A stretch of 64,000 nt of DNA. Source: Streptomyces odontomachi (lineage in GTDB: Bacteria; Actinomycetota; Actinomycetes; Streptomycetales; Streptomycetaceae). The notes below the pieces were generated by a model. It was given only the letters and a program-made list of their open reading frames with translations. It was not told where the DNA came from and made no database searches. Where the stretch lies: the NCBI RefSeq assembly GCF_024435355.1, contig NZ_JAMJWG010000005.1, positions 407,636 through 471,635 of the forward strand, in the 5' to 3' direction. Positions 24,914 through 32,985 of this stretch are shown here, in pieces. The number at the start of each line of letters is the position of its first letter. Position 1 is the stretch's first letter. The translations under genes were made by a program, and so were the position numbers.

Positions 24914-25957
24914 ATGGAACCCGATCCCCGCACGCCCAGCCCCGCGGACCCGGCCCCGGCCGTCTCCGTGATCATGCCCGTCCTCAACGAGGAGCGGCAC
25001 CTGCGCACTGCCGTGCGAGCGATCCTGGCCCAGCGCTACGCCGGCGAGATGGAGGTCGTCATCGCGCTCGGTCCGTCCACGGACCGGACCGACGAGATCG
25101 CCGCCGAGCTGGTGCGCGAGGACCCGCGGGTGCACACCGTGCCGAACCCCACAGGGCGCACCCCCGCCGCGCTGAACGCCGCGATCAAGGCGTCCCGCCA
25201 CCCGGTCGTGGTCCGCGTCGACGGCCACGGGATGCTGTCGCCCGACTACATCACGACCGCGGTGCGCCTGCTGGCGGAGACCGGCGCGCAGAACGTCGGC
25301 GGCATCATGCACGCCGAGGGTGAGAACGACTGGGAGCACGCCGTCGCCGCCGCCATGACCTCCAGGATCGGCGTCGGCAACGCGGCCTTCCACACCGGTG
25401 GCCAGGCCGCTCCCGCCGAGACGGTCTACCTCGGTGTCTTCCGGCGTGCGGCCCTGGAACAGCAGGGCGGGTACAACGAGGAGTTCATCCGCGCCCAGGA
25501 CTGGGAGCTGAACTTCCGGATCCGTGAGGCGGGCGGCCTGATCTGGTTCTCGCCCGAACTGCGGGTCTCCTACCGGCCGCGCCCCAGCGTGCGGGCGCTC
25601 GCCAAGCAGTACAAGGACTACGGCCGCTGGCGGCACGTCGTCGCCCGCTACCACGAGGGCTCCATCAACCTGCGCTACCTCGCCCCGCCGACCGCCGTGT
25701 GCGCGATCGCCGCCGGCCTGGTGGTGGGCGCCGCGGTCACACCGTGGGCGCTGCTGGTGCCCGGGGCGTACGTCGCGGGAATCGTGGCCGGTTCGGTGCC
25801 GGCCGGGCGGGGCATGTCCTTCGGCGCCCGCATACGGATTCCGCTGGCGCTCGCCACGATGCACATGAGCTGGGGCTGGGGCTTCCTGACCAGCCCCCGT
25901 TCCCTGGCCAGACGAGTCATCGCCAGCCGCCGCCCAGCGGTCCGCACGTCACCGTGA
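24914..25957 (+). CDS. Family 2 glycosyltransferase (ExoA-like), membrane associated
   Basis: A 347-residue transferase likely to add a sugar to a lipid-linked or growing surface glycan. The GT-A fold has VSVIMPVLNEERHL at the start, the DGH nucleotide/metal motif in VVRVDGHGMLSPDY, and the acceptor/catalytic region RAQDWELNFRIREAGG with the ED-like acidic pair. A C-terminal hydrophobic portion (about 260-300) suggests membrane association. It resembles ExoA-type succinoglycan glucosyltransferases. Its ATG lies within a GC-rich divergent gap with LCP 2, no strong ribosome site being visible. The LCP cluster on both sides suggests its glycan is a substrate for wall attachment. Confidence 0.88.
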   Translation: MEPDPRTPSPADPAPAVSVIMPVLNEERHLRTAVRAILAQRYAGEMEVVIALGPSTDRTDEIAAELVREDPRVHTVPNPTGRTPAALNAAIKASRHPVVVRVDGHGMLSPDYITTAVRLLAETGAQNVGGIMHAEGENDWEHAVAAAMTSRIGVGNAAFHTGGQAAPAETVYLGVFRRAALEQQGGYNEEFIRAQDWELNFRIREAGGLIWFSPELRVSYRPRPSVRALAKQYKDYGRWRHVVARYHEGSINLRYLAPPTAVCAIAAGLVVGAAVTPWALLVPGAYVAGIVAGSVPAGRGMSFGARIRIPLALATMHMSWGWGFLTSPRSLARRVIASRRPAVRTSP

Positions 25958-25980
25958 CCATGCGGCGTGCGGCCACCGCG

Positions 25981-26300
25981 GCGCCCTGAAGGGGCGCGGG
26001 GCTGTGTCTGTATGCGGCTCCGCCGCGTGGGCGCGAGCAGCCACGACGGGCCCGTCGGGTCGTCACGGTCCTGGAGGGGTTGTTTCTGTCGTGTTCGGGC
26101 CACCGGCGGGTGGTGGGTTGGTCGCGCAGTTCCCCGCGCCCCTTGGTTGGTGGCCGTGGGCCCCAACATCACGCTCGGGGGCGCCCCGGATGGCGCCGCA
26201 GGGCGCCTTTCAGGGGCGCGGGGAACTGCGCGACCAGCCACGACGAGACCGTCAGGTCGTCACCGCCCCAGAGGGGTTGTTTCTGTCGTGCCCGGACCGC
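25981..26300. repeat. Dispersed convergent-gap repeat, two modules
   Basis: Fills the gap between the convergent GT2 and LCP 3 genes. Arms are AAGGGGCGCGGGG (25989 on), GGTTGGTCGCGCAGTTCCCC (ending in CCCCTT at 26144) and the reverse-complement arm beginning AGGGGCGCGGGGAACTGCG (26212-26239). The core GTCGTCAC-N(6-9)-GAGGGG-TTGTTTCTGTCGTG appears twice. The family is the same as at 6.6-6.9 and 10.73-10.86 kb. Confidence 0.8.
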
Positions 26301-26367
26301 CGGCGGGGCCGGCTGAGGGCGTTCCCCGGCGCCCCGGCAAAACGCCGTTGCAGGGGCGCACCCTGCA

Positions 26368-28212
26368 TCACCAGGTGTACGCCGGGTTCACGTGCATGCA
26401 CTGCGAATCATCCGCCCCATTGATCGCTTCCGCGGAATCCGGCGTCTTGTCATCGTCCGCCCCGCCGGAGGCCCCCGCGCCCCCGGCGGGATACGACGTG
26501 CCGGTGCGCCAGTCGGAGCCGACGATGAGGGTGATGCCGGACACGCCGGTGGAGCGGGTCACGGACGTCAGCGGGATGCCGAGCGCCTTCGCGACCCGTT
26601 GGGCGTCGCCCTCCAGGTCGGCGCTCGGGTAGTGGATCACCGTACGGGGCTGGGTGAGCAGGACCGACGAGTCGGCGACCGCGTGGCTGAAGCCCTTGCC
26701 GACCAGCGCCTGGGCCACCCCGTTGGCCCGTCCCTGGGACGGGGCGAGCGTCGCCGTGCGGGTGCCGTTCTGCACCTGGACGGCGATCTGCGCGTCCGGG
26801 GCGGCGGGATCGCGTGAGACGTCCGGCTCGCGCGGCTCCTTGCTCGCGCCCGTCTTGTCCTTGGCGGCCTTGCCGTCCAGCGGGATGTCCTCGCGCACCA
26901 GCCGGAACAGCTGGTCGGCGTCGTCCGGCTTGGGCCGCACCCGGGCGCCCACGTACTCGTACGGCATCGTGGTGGCGGTGATGCGGTCGGACTCCGGCTT
27001 CTTCAGCTCGGTGCTGAGGTCGTAGAGCTTCTTGACGGTGTCCAGGCCCTCGTCGACGCGGAGCGCCTTGGTGGCCTCCTCGGCGATGGAGCGCAGCTTG
27101 CCCGGGCTGGACAGGGTGGCGTTTTTGCGCAGCTCGCGCACCATCGAGTTCATGTACATGTGCTGGGCCTTGGTGCGCCCGATGTCGCTGCCGTCCTCGA
27201 AGCCGTAGCGGGTACGCAGCCACTGCAACGCCTGGACGCCCTTGACGGAGTGGGTGCCGCGGGTCAGCTTCAGGCCGCTGCCGTGACCGTCGGAGGTGTG
27301 CGAGTAGATGTTGGCGTCCACGCACACGGGGACGCCGCCGATGGCGTCGGCCATGGACACCACGCCGGCGAAGTCGACCATCATGAAGTGGTCGATGTGG
27401 ATGCCGGTGAGCTGTTCCCACGTCGCCACGGTGCAGCCGGGACCGCCGCGCCCCAGGGAGTCGTTCACCATCGTGGGTGTGGTGATGGCCGGGTAGACCT
27501 TGCCGGAGTCCGGGTCGGTGCACTGCGGGATGGTCACCAGGGTGTCGCGTGGGATGCTGACCACGGACATGTTGGTGCGGTCGGCCGACAGGTGCACCAG
27601 CATCTGGACGTCCGCGCGTGCGGCGCCGCCGAAGGTGTTGCGGGCGCCGCCGAGCTGCTGGTTCTCCTTGCTGTCCCGCGCGTCGGAGCCGATGAGCAGG
27701 ATGTTCAACGGGGTCTGGCCCGCCGCGTTCGGGGTCGGTTCGGGGGCCTTGTGCTCGCCGATGTTCAGCGGGTCGGTGCGGATGTTGTTGTTGAGGTGGC
27801 GGTAGTAGAGGTAGCCCGCGCCGGCGGCGCCGAGCACGGCGAGCGCCAGGAGGGTGGCGAACCAGCGCAGGATGCGGCGCGCCAGGCTGGGTTTACGAGC
27901 CCGCGCACGTCCACCGCGCTCCGGTTTGCCTGCTGCTTCCCGCAGCTTGGTGGCGGCCCGCCGGCCATCGTCCGGCCCCACCGCACCGGAGTCCTGGGCG
28001 TCGTCCCCCGTGGCGCGTGCACCCTCCGCCGGGGGGTGCTCCCGGCCGTCGTCGTCCGCACGAGCACCACCCTCCGCGTGGGCGTCCGCGTCCGTGCCCC
28101 CGGCACCGTCCGCGTAGAGACCGTCGTCCCAGCCCAGGTCCCGGGCGCCCGGCGCATGGGGGGTGGCTATGCCGTCCGGCGCACCCTCCCCGCGCACACC
28201 GCTCTGCCTCAT
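26368..28212 (-). CDS. LCP family transferase 3 with LytR_C domain
   Basis: A 614-residue wall-glycopolymer ligase. The ATG at MRQSGVRGEG has GGGGAGGGGCAGG just upstream. The first ~110 residues are acidic, Asp/Glu/Gly-rich and disordered, then a basic patch, TM about 117-137, and the LCP domain with LNILLIGSDARDS, RADVQMLVHLSADR, VSIPRDTLVTIP, IDHFMMVDFAGVV, AIGGVPVCVD and LRTRYGFEDGSDIGRTKAQ. A LytR_C domain (IAVQVQNGTRTATLAPSQGR) follows an Asp/Lys/Pro-rich linker, and the protein ends in an unusual Asp-rich tail with a lone Cys. Codons and context match the other LCP genes. Confidence 0.92.
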   Translation of the reverse strand: MRQSGVRGEGAPDGIATPHAPGARDLGWDDGLYADGAGGTDADAHAEGGARADDDGREHPPAEGARATGDDAQDSGAVGPDDGRRAATKLREAAGKPERGGRARARKPSLARRILRWFATLLALAVLGAAGAGYLYYRHLNNNIRTDPLNIGEHKAPEPTPNAAGQTPLNILLIGSDARDSKENQQLGGARNTFGGAARADVQMLVHLSADRTNMSVVSIPRDTLVTIPQCTDPDSGKVYPAITTPTMVNDSLGRGGPGCTVATWEQLTGIHIDHFMMVDFAGVVSMADAIGGVPVCVDANIYSHTSDGHGSGLKLTRGTHSVKGVQALQWLRTRYGFEDGSDIGRTKAQHMYMNSMVRELRKNATLSSPGKLRSIAEEATKALRVDEGLDTVKKLYDLSTELKKPESDRITATTMPYEYVGARVRPKPDDADQLFRLVREDIPLDGKAAKDKTGASKEPREPDVSRDPAAPDAQIAVQVQNGTRTATLAPSQGRANGVAQALVGKGFSHAVADSSVLLTQPRTVIHYPSADLEGDAQRVAKALGIPLTSVTRSTGVSGITLIVGSDWRTGTSYPAGGAGASGGADDDKTPDSAEAINGADDSQCMHVNPAYTW

Positions 28213-28371
28213 GACCTGCCCCTCCCCGGGCCGTGCCCCTTCGGGCGCCCCCCTGGGCGCCCCCACGGGTCGCCTCACGCCCGGTTAGACGCATGAAACC
28301 GCATAAGGGTTACTACGAAATCCCGCCGGTGTTACGTGACGCGATTGCCGTGGCCACGTGTGCCGCGGCCA

Positions 28372-30162
28372 CTAACTGGCGCACACCGCCTTGCCGGCAT
28401 CGACCTTCTGGATGTCCTTCGGTGCCTTCGACGGAGCGGCGATCGGCACCCCGGCGCCCTTGAAGTCCTTGCCCAGGGTCAGCACGATCGCCGGCAGCCC
28501 CTGGTCGTTCTTCTCACTCTCGCCGGGCTTCATCGCCGAGGCCGGCAGCCCCATCACGTCGGCCAGCTCACGGGCCTGGTCGGCCTGGTCGGGCGAGTAC
28601 TCCAGGGTCGTCTTCGCCAGCGACTTCGGGGCGTTGCCGAGCTGGCTGGCCTTGGACATGCCCTCGGTGTTCTGCAACCAGGTCAGGGTGGACTGCGCGG
28701 ATCCGCCGGGGGCGCCACCGTTGTAGATGTCGACGCGCACCTCGGACGGGTCGGCCTTCGGGCCCTTCAGACGGGCCTCCTGCGCGGCCTTCTCCTTCGA
28801 CTTCTTCTGCTTGACCTCGGTGAACGAGACATCGTCGCGGATCATCGAGAAGACCGGATCGGCCAGGGTCTTGTTGACGACGACGGTCGCATGCACTATC
28901 TCGTCCGGGTTGTCGACCACCGGCAGCGTGGTGAAGGTGATGTTCTTCGGCGGCACCTTCTTCAGCTCCAGGGCAACGTCCTTGAGCGTGCTGATGTGGC
29001 CGATGCCGGTGTCCACGGTGAGCGCCTTGGTCGCCGTCTCCGCGAGGCTGGTCAGCTTGGTCGGGCTGGTCAGGGTGTCGCTGGAGGACATCTTCCGCAT
29101 CAGCGAGCCGAGGAACTGCTGCTGCACCTTGATGCGGTCGAGGTCGCTCTCGTTGCCGAAGCTGTGCCGGGTGCGCACGAACGCCAGGGCCTGCTCGCCC
29201 TCGATGGTGGACTTGCCCGCGGGCAGGTTGAGGTGCGACTCCTTGTCGTTGACGGGGTGCTCGAGGCAGACCTCGACCCCGCCCACCGCCGACGACAACG
29301 TCTTCACCGCGTTGAAGTCGGCCATCATGAAGTGGTTGACGTGCACGCCGGTGAGCTCTTCCACGGTGCGCATGGTGCAGCCCGGGTCGCGGCCGTCCTG
29401 GCCGAGGCTGGTGTTGAAGCGGACGTGCTGGCTGCCCTGGATGTTCTTCCAGGAGTCGTCCGGTTGCTTCGTCTTGCACTCCGGGATGTCGGTGATCAGG
29501 TCCCGGGGGATGCTCAGCGCGGTGGCGTTCGTGCGGTCCTTGGACACGTGCAGCAGGATGTTGGTGTCGGCGTGCCCGACGCTGCCCTTGTCGCCGTAAC
29601 CCTCGTTGCCCTTGCCGGTCCGCTTGTCGGTGCCGATGAGCAGTATGTTGAACGCCTCGTCCTTGGAGAAGCCCTTGTCACCCGCGCTGCCGACGTCGGT
29701 GGTGTTGATGTTGTCGTCGAGGTGCTTGTAGTACAGGTACGCGGCCGTGGACGTGCCGACCAGCACGAAGGCCATGATGCCGCCGGTCCACAGCAGCACC
29801 TTCTTCGCCCTGGACTTCTTCGGCTTCGGGCGGCGGCGGCCGGGCACCGGCTCGGCCTGCGGGCGGCGCCGACGCTGCCCCGGCACCCGCGGTGCTTCCT
29901 GGTCCTCCTCCAACGGCGCGCCACGGCCCGGCGCACGCCGCCCGCCGGGCGGGCGCTCGCCGCCCGTCGAGCGCTGCGCGGCGCGCGACCCCTCGGGCCC
30001 GGGAGCGCGCCGGCGCCCCGGTGCACCCTGGCGGGGGCCCGGCATCGGCGGCTGCCCTGAGGGAGGGTTCAGTCGCAGTTCGTAATCACCGGTGTCCGGG
30101 TTGAGTACCCACTGGTCTGCGGGGTCGATGTCGTCCGACCGCCCACGGCCTTGCGCGTCCAC
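28372..30162 (-). CDS. LCP family transferase 4 with LytR_C domain
   Basis: A 596-residue wall-glycopolymer ligase. I favour a GTG start (VDAQGRGRSDDIDPADQW) with GGAGG ten bases upstream; the frame continues 55 codons further 5'. A ~110-residue disordered Pro/Arg/Gly-rich segment and a Lys/Arg patch precede the TM (about 122-144). The LCP domain has FNILLIGTDKRTG, HADTNILLHVSKDR, LSIPRDLITDIP, VNHFMMADFNAVK, AVGGVEVCLEHP and VRTRHSFGNESDLDRIKVQQ. LytR_C (VRVDIYNGGAPGGSAQSTL) is near the C-terminus. It lies 159 bases before LCP 3, so co-transcription is possible. Confidence 0.9.
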   Translation of the reverse strand: MDAQGRGRSDDIDPADQWVLNPDTGDYELRLNPPSGQPPMPGPRQGAPGRRRAPGPEGSRAAQRSTGGERPPGGRRAPGRGAPLEEDQEAPRVPGQRRRRPQAEPVPGRRRPKPKKSRAKKVLLWTGGIMAFVLVGTSTAAYLYYKHLDDNINTTDVGSAGDKGFSKDEAFNILLIGTDKRTGKGNEGYGDKGSVGHADTNILLHVSKDRTNATALSIPRDLITDIPECKTKQPDDSWKNIQGSQHVRFNTSLGQDGRDPGCTMRTVEELTGVHVNHFMMADFNAVKTLSSAVGGVEVCLEHPVNDKESHLNLPAGKSTIEGEQALAFVRTRHSFGNESDLDRIKVQQQFLGSLMRKMSSSDTLTSPTKLTSLAETATKALTVDTGIGHISTLKDVALELKKVPPKNITFTTLPVVDNPDEIVHATVVVNKTLADPVFSMIRDDVSFTEVKQKKSKEKAAQEARLKGPKADPSEVRVDIYNGGAPGGSAQSTLTWLQNTEGMSKASQLGNAPKSLAKTTLEYSPDQADQARELADVMGLPASAMKPGESEKNDQGLPAIVLTLGKDFKGAGVPIAAPSKAPKDIQKVDAGKAVCAS

Positions 30163-30348
30163 GGTTGTCCAACCTCCGTCGGGGCCACGCGGCACCCTTC
30201 CCCAGAGCCTGCCGTTCGGGTCCTGCCGGGCTCGCCGGGTCCCTACGGCGCCGACCACTGGTTCATGGCGCTCGATGAGTCGTCCAGCAGTGCGTGACCT
30301 CATGGCCTGGTGCACCGGAGCGCTCACACTATCCGCCCGGTTCGATCC

Positions 30349-30378
30349 GGAACGAGGGGGTGACGAAATCCTCGTTCC
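30349..30378. promoter_or_regulatory. 9-bp inverted repeat upstream of LCP 4
   Basis: GGAACGAGG and CCTCGTTCC are exact inverted arms around a 12-base spacer, about 190 bases before the LCP 4 GTG in the 387-base gap to LCP 5. It could be an LCP 4 operator or a weak terminator for LCP 5. The bases 30515-30545 nearby are T-rich. Confidence 0.45.
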
Positions 30379-30549
30379 TACAACCGGGCATTCCCACGCA
30401 ATTCCCGGGCGTCCCGGGCGGCATTGGCGTGCGCTTTACCTGAGCGGGCTTGCCGAGCGGCCGCTTTCGCTCGTCATGGGACTCCTACGCGCGTCACTGG
30501 CGGCTGTTGTTCCTGTCGTTTATATCTCTTTTGCGGCCTTCTGTGCGGC

Positions 30550-31773
30550 TCACCCGCAGCCGTCCTCCGAAGCCGTGTTGCCGCGGAAGGTCGGGGGCGA
30601 GGCTGCGGGGCTGCGGCTGCCGGGCGTGGCGTGGCCCGGGGTGCGGGGCGCCCGGGCCACGCCCACCGGCGTGTCGGTGCGCAGCCGCCGGAAGAGCTTG
30701 CCGGCCGCGCCGGCGACGAGCTGGTCGCGGTTGGCGTTGCCGGGATAGGGCCGGATCGGCACCGTCAGGAACTGGATGTTTCCGGTGGGGATCTTGCGTA
30801 CGCCGCGCACCAGGTTGTAGAGGCCGCGCAGGCTCGCCAGCCCCGGGTCGGTGGTCAGCGACGACGTCGCCGCGTCGAGCAGGGGATAGAGCCGTCCCGG
30901 ATTGAGCAGGACGCCGTTGCTCTGCACCTTCGCGGCCAGGGCGCCCAGGAACCGCTGCTGACGGTCCATCCGGTCGGTGTCGCTGCCGTTGCCCAGGCTC
31001 TTGCGGGCCCGTACGTACCCCAGTGCCTGCTCGCCGCCGAGGGTCTGCGGACCGGCGCGCAACATGAGGTGGGCGTCGCTGTCGCGGATCGGCTCGCGCA
31101 GGCAGATCCGCACGCCGTGCACGGCGTTCACCATGTTCTTGAAGCCTTGGAAGTCGATGACCACGTGATGGTCGATCCGGATGTTCGTGAGCTTCTCGAC
31201 GGTGCGGATCGTGCAGGCCGTCCCGCCGGCCTCGTAGGCGTGGTTGAACATGGCGAACGCCGGTCCGGTCGTGCGGCCGTCGGGGCGCCGGCAGGCCGGC
31301 ATCGACACCATCAGGTCGCGCGGGATGGAGACCGCGGTGGCCCACCGCCGGTGGGCGGCCAGGTGCAGCAGGATCGTGGTGTCGGAGCGTGCGGTGCCGT
31401 TGCTGTGGCCGTACTTGCGGTTGTTCGGGCCCGCCCGGCTGTCGGAGCCGATCAGCAGGATGTTCTGCGCGCCGCGCACCAGAGCCGTGGGTCGCTCCCG
31501 CTCGTAGCGCTTCAGCTCCGCCTCGGCGGCGGTGTCCGCGGTGATGTTGCCGTTGAGCTTCTGGTACGCGGCCCAGCCGGAGACCCCGGTGCCGAGTACG
31601 AGGGCGGCGGCTCCCAGCGCCATCCCGCGCCGTCGCCGCTGCCGGCGGCGGGCGGCGCCGGCACCGGTGGCCGGGGAGCCCGGCCGCCCTGCACCGGTCG
31701 GGCGGCCGTCCGGCCCTCGATCGCCGTGGTCCGGTCGGTCGGGGCCGTCCGGCGTGCCCTCGGAGTCGGTCAC
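30550..31773 (-). CDS. LCP family transferase 5
   Basis: Wall-glycopolymer ligase of about 407 residues, without a LytR_C domain. A short basic N-terminus and TM (about 50-70) precede the LCP domain: NILLIGSDSRAG, RSDTTILLHLAAHRR, VSIPRDLMVSMP, IDHHVVIDFQGFK, AVHGVRICLREP and VRARKSLGNGSDTDRMDRQQRF. The start is uncertain: several GTG codons cluster within 20 codons, and the one chosen has AAGGGG 11 bases upstream. The C-terminal tail is Pro/Ser/Thr-rich. It is the last of the five LCP genes on this strand and follows a G-rich intergenic tract. Confidence 0.85.
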   Translation of the reverse strand: MTDSEGTPDGPDRPDHGDRGPDGRPTGAGRPGSPATGAGAARRRQRRRRGMALGAAALVLGTGVSGWAAYQKLNGNITADTAAEAELKRYERERPTALVRGAQNILLIGSDSRAGPNNRKYGHSNGTARSDTTILLHLAAHRRWATAVSIPRDLMVSMPACRRPDGRTTGPAFAMFNHAYEAGGTACTIRTVEKLTNIRIDHHVVIDFQGFKNMVNAVHGVRICLREPIRDSDAHLMLRAGPQTLGGEQALGYVRARKSLGNGSDTDRMDRQQRFLGALAAKVQSNGVLLNPGRLYPLLDAATSSLTTDPGLASLRGLYNLVRGVRKIPTGNIQFLTVPIRPYPGNANRDQLVAGAAGKLFRRLRTDTPVGVARAPRTPGHATPGSRSPAASPPTFRGNTASEDGCG

Positions 31774-31916
31774 CTCTGCCACCACCCCTTGCCGCGTCCG
31801 GTCCGTGGCCGGGCACCCGATGGCGGGCACCCGGCCGGGTCGTTCCTACGACGATGACTCCGCGGACCGGCGGCGGCTCGCGGGCCGGGGGTGCGGTGGG
31901 CCGAACGGGTGGTTAC

Positions 31917-31976
31917 GGGGGGTGATGAGGGGATGGCGGGGGTGGTGACGGGGGTGATCGGGGTGATGGGGAGGGG
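31917..31976 (+). repeat. G-run tract with quadruplex potential
   Basis: At least six runs of four to six G occur within 60 bases on the + strand, separated by GGTGAT-like spacers. It is followed at 32000-32060 by a direct repeat of GGTCAGGGGGCGG...GTGCCGGTC. It lies between LCP 5 and the TIGR03089 gene, upstream of LCP 5 on that gene's strand. Confidence 0.5.
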
Positions 31977-32057
31977 CGCTGGTCGGCTGGCGTCCGGCGG
32001 TCAGGGGGCGGCGGGTGCCGGTCCGCTGGCGCCAAGCGGTCAGGGGGCGGGTGCCGG

Positions 32058-32813
32058 TCAGTGGGCGGTGGCGGTGACGCGTTCGGTGTCGATGCGCTTG
32101 TCGCGGGCGTCGTCGGCCAGCTGGTCGGCGTGCCGGCACAGCACCACGGAGCCGCCGGTCGCCAGCGGCGCGTAGAGCCCGGCGCTCAGGCCCTCCCAGG
32201 TGTCGTACGGGCGCGTGGACAGCAGCCGGGAGCCGGGTCCGGTCAGGTCGAGCCCGGGTGCGTCACGCAGCGCGCGCTCGACGACCTCGGCGCCGGACAG
32301 CTCGGCACCGGCCACGATCAGCGCCGGCGCATCGGGGTCGACGGGTGAGAACGGGGCGAAGCGGTCGCCCTGCCCCGGCACGTCCACCGCGTAGTCGACG
32401 AACCCTTCCGGAGGCGTGGGGAAGCGCCCGCCGAGCGGACGCAGGGCGAGGGCCACCCGCTCGCCGGAGCAGGCCCGTGCCGCGTCCAGGGTGTCCGGGC
32501 CGCTGACGACGAGGTCCGCGCCGGCAGGGTCCCCCGCGACGTCCACGAGCACGCCCACCGAGGAGCAGGCGAGCAGCCACACCGCGGTCTGCCAGTGCGC
32601 GGGCAGCAGCAGCGCGAGCCGGTCACCGGGCTCGGCGGACAGCTCGCCCTGGAGGAGGTTGGCGGTCTTGGCCACCCAATTGGCGAAGGTGGCCACGGAC
32701 AATTCGACGCGTTCACCCGTCGCATCGTCGTAGAAGGTCACCAGCGGGCGGCCGGGGTCCGCGGCGAGCGCGGATCCCAGCAGGTCGGCGGGGGTGCGGT
32801 CGGTGGTGGTCAC
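32058..32813 (-). CDS. TIGR03089 family protein (reduced AMP-binding-like fold)
   Basis: A 251-residue protein of an actinobacterial family related to the N-terminal part of AMP-dependent acyl-CoA ligases. It keeps the ligase-like start (TFYDDATGERVELSVATFANWVAKTANLL), DRLALLLPAHWQTAVWLLAC and the LATGGSVVLCRH region, but lacks the P-loop YTSGTTGxPK and C-terminal domain, so adenylation activity is unlikely. Length is normal for the family. A GTG start begins the fold directly. It diverges from the secreted amidase by about 170 bases. Its role is unknown; in related genomes it usually neighbours LCP and amidase genes, which may hint at envelope work. Confidence 0.85.
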   Translation of the reverse strand: MTTTDRTPADLLGSALAADPGRPLVTFYDDATGERVELSVATFANWVAKTANLLQGELSAEPGDRLALLLPAHWQTAVWLLACSSVGVLVDVAGDPAGADLVVSGPDTLDAARACSGERVALALRPLGGRFPTPPEGFVDYAVDVPGQGDRFAPFSPVDPDAPALIVAGAELSGAEVVERALRDAPGLDLTGPGSRLLSTRPYDTWEGLSAGLYAPLATGGSVVLCRHADQLADDARDKRIDTERVTATAH

Positions 32814-32985
32814 GCCGGTAAGCCTACGCGGCGCCGGACGGCGGATGCGTCCGGGCGGGGGAGCGGGAAACCACCCGGACGGACCGACGGGTCGTCAGCC
32901 CGGCGCGCTGGAACGGCGCGAAACGCCATGGAACGAGACCGCTCGAAGTGGACATCCCTGCGCCCCTGTGCCGACGATCGGACGT

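Noticed and set aside
28336..30060. Long open frame on the plus strand, Leu/Val/His/Arg-rich
   Set aside because: Antisense of LCP 4, which has clear LCP motifs on the other strand.
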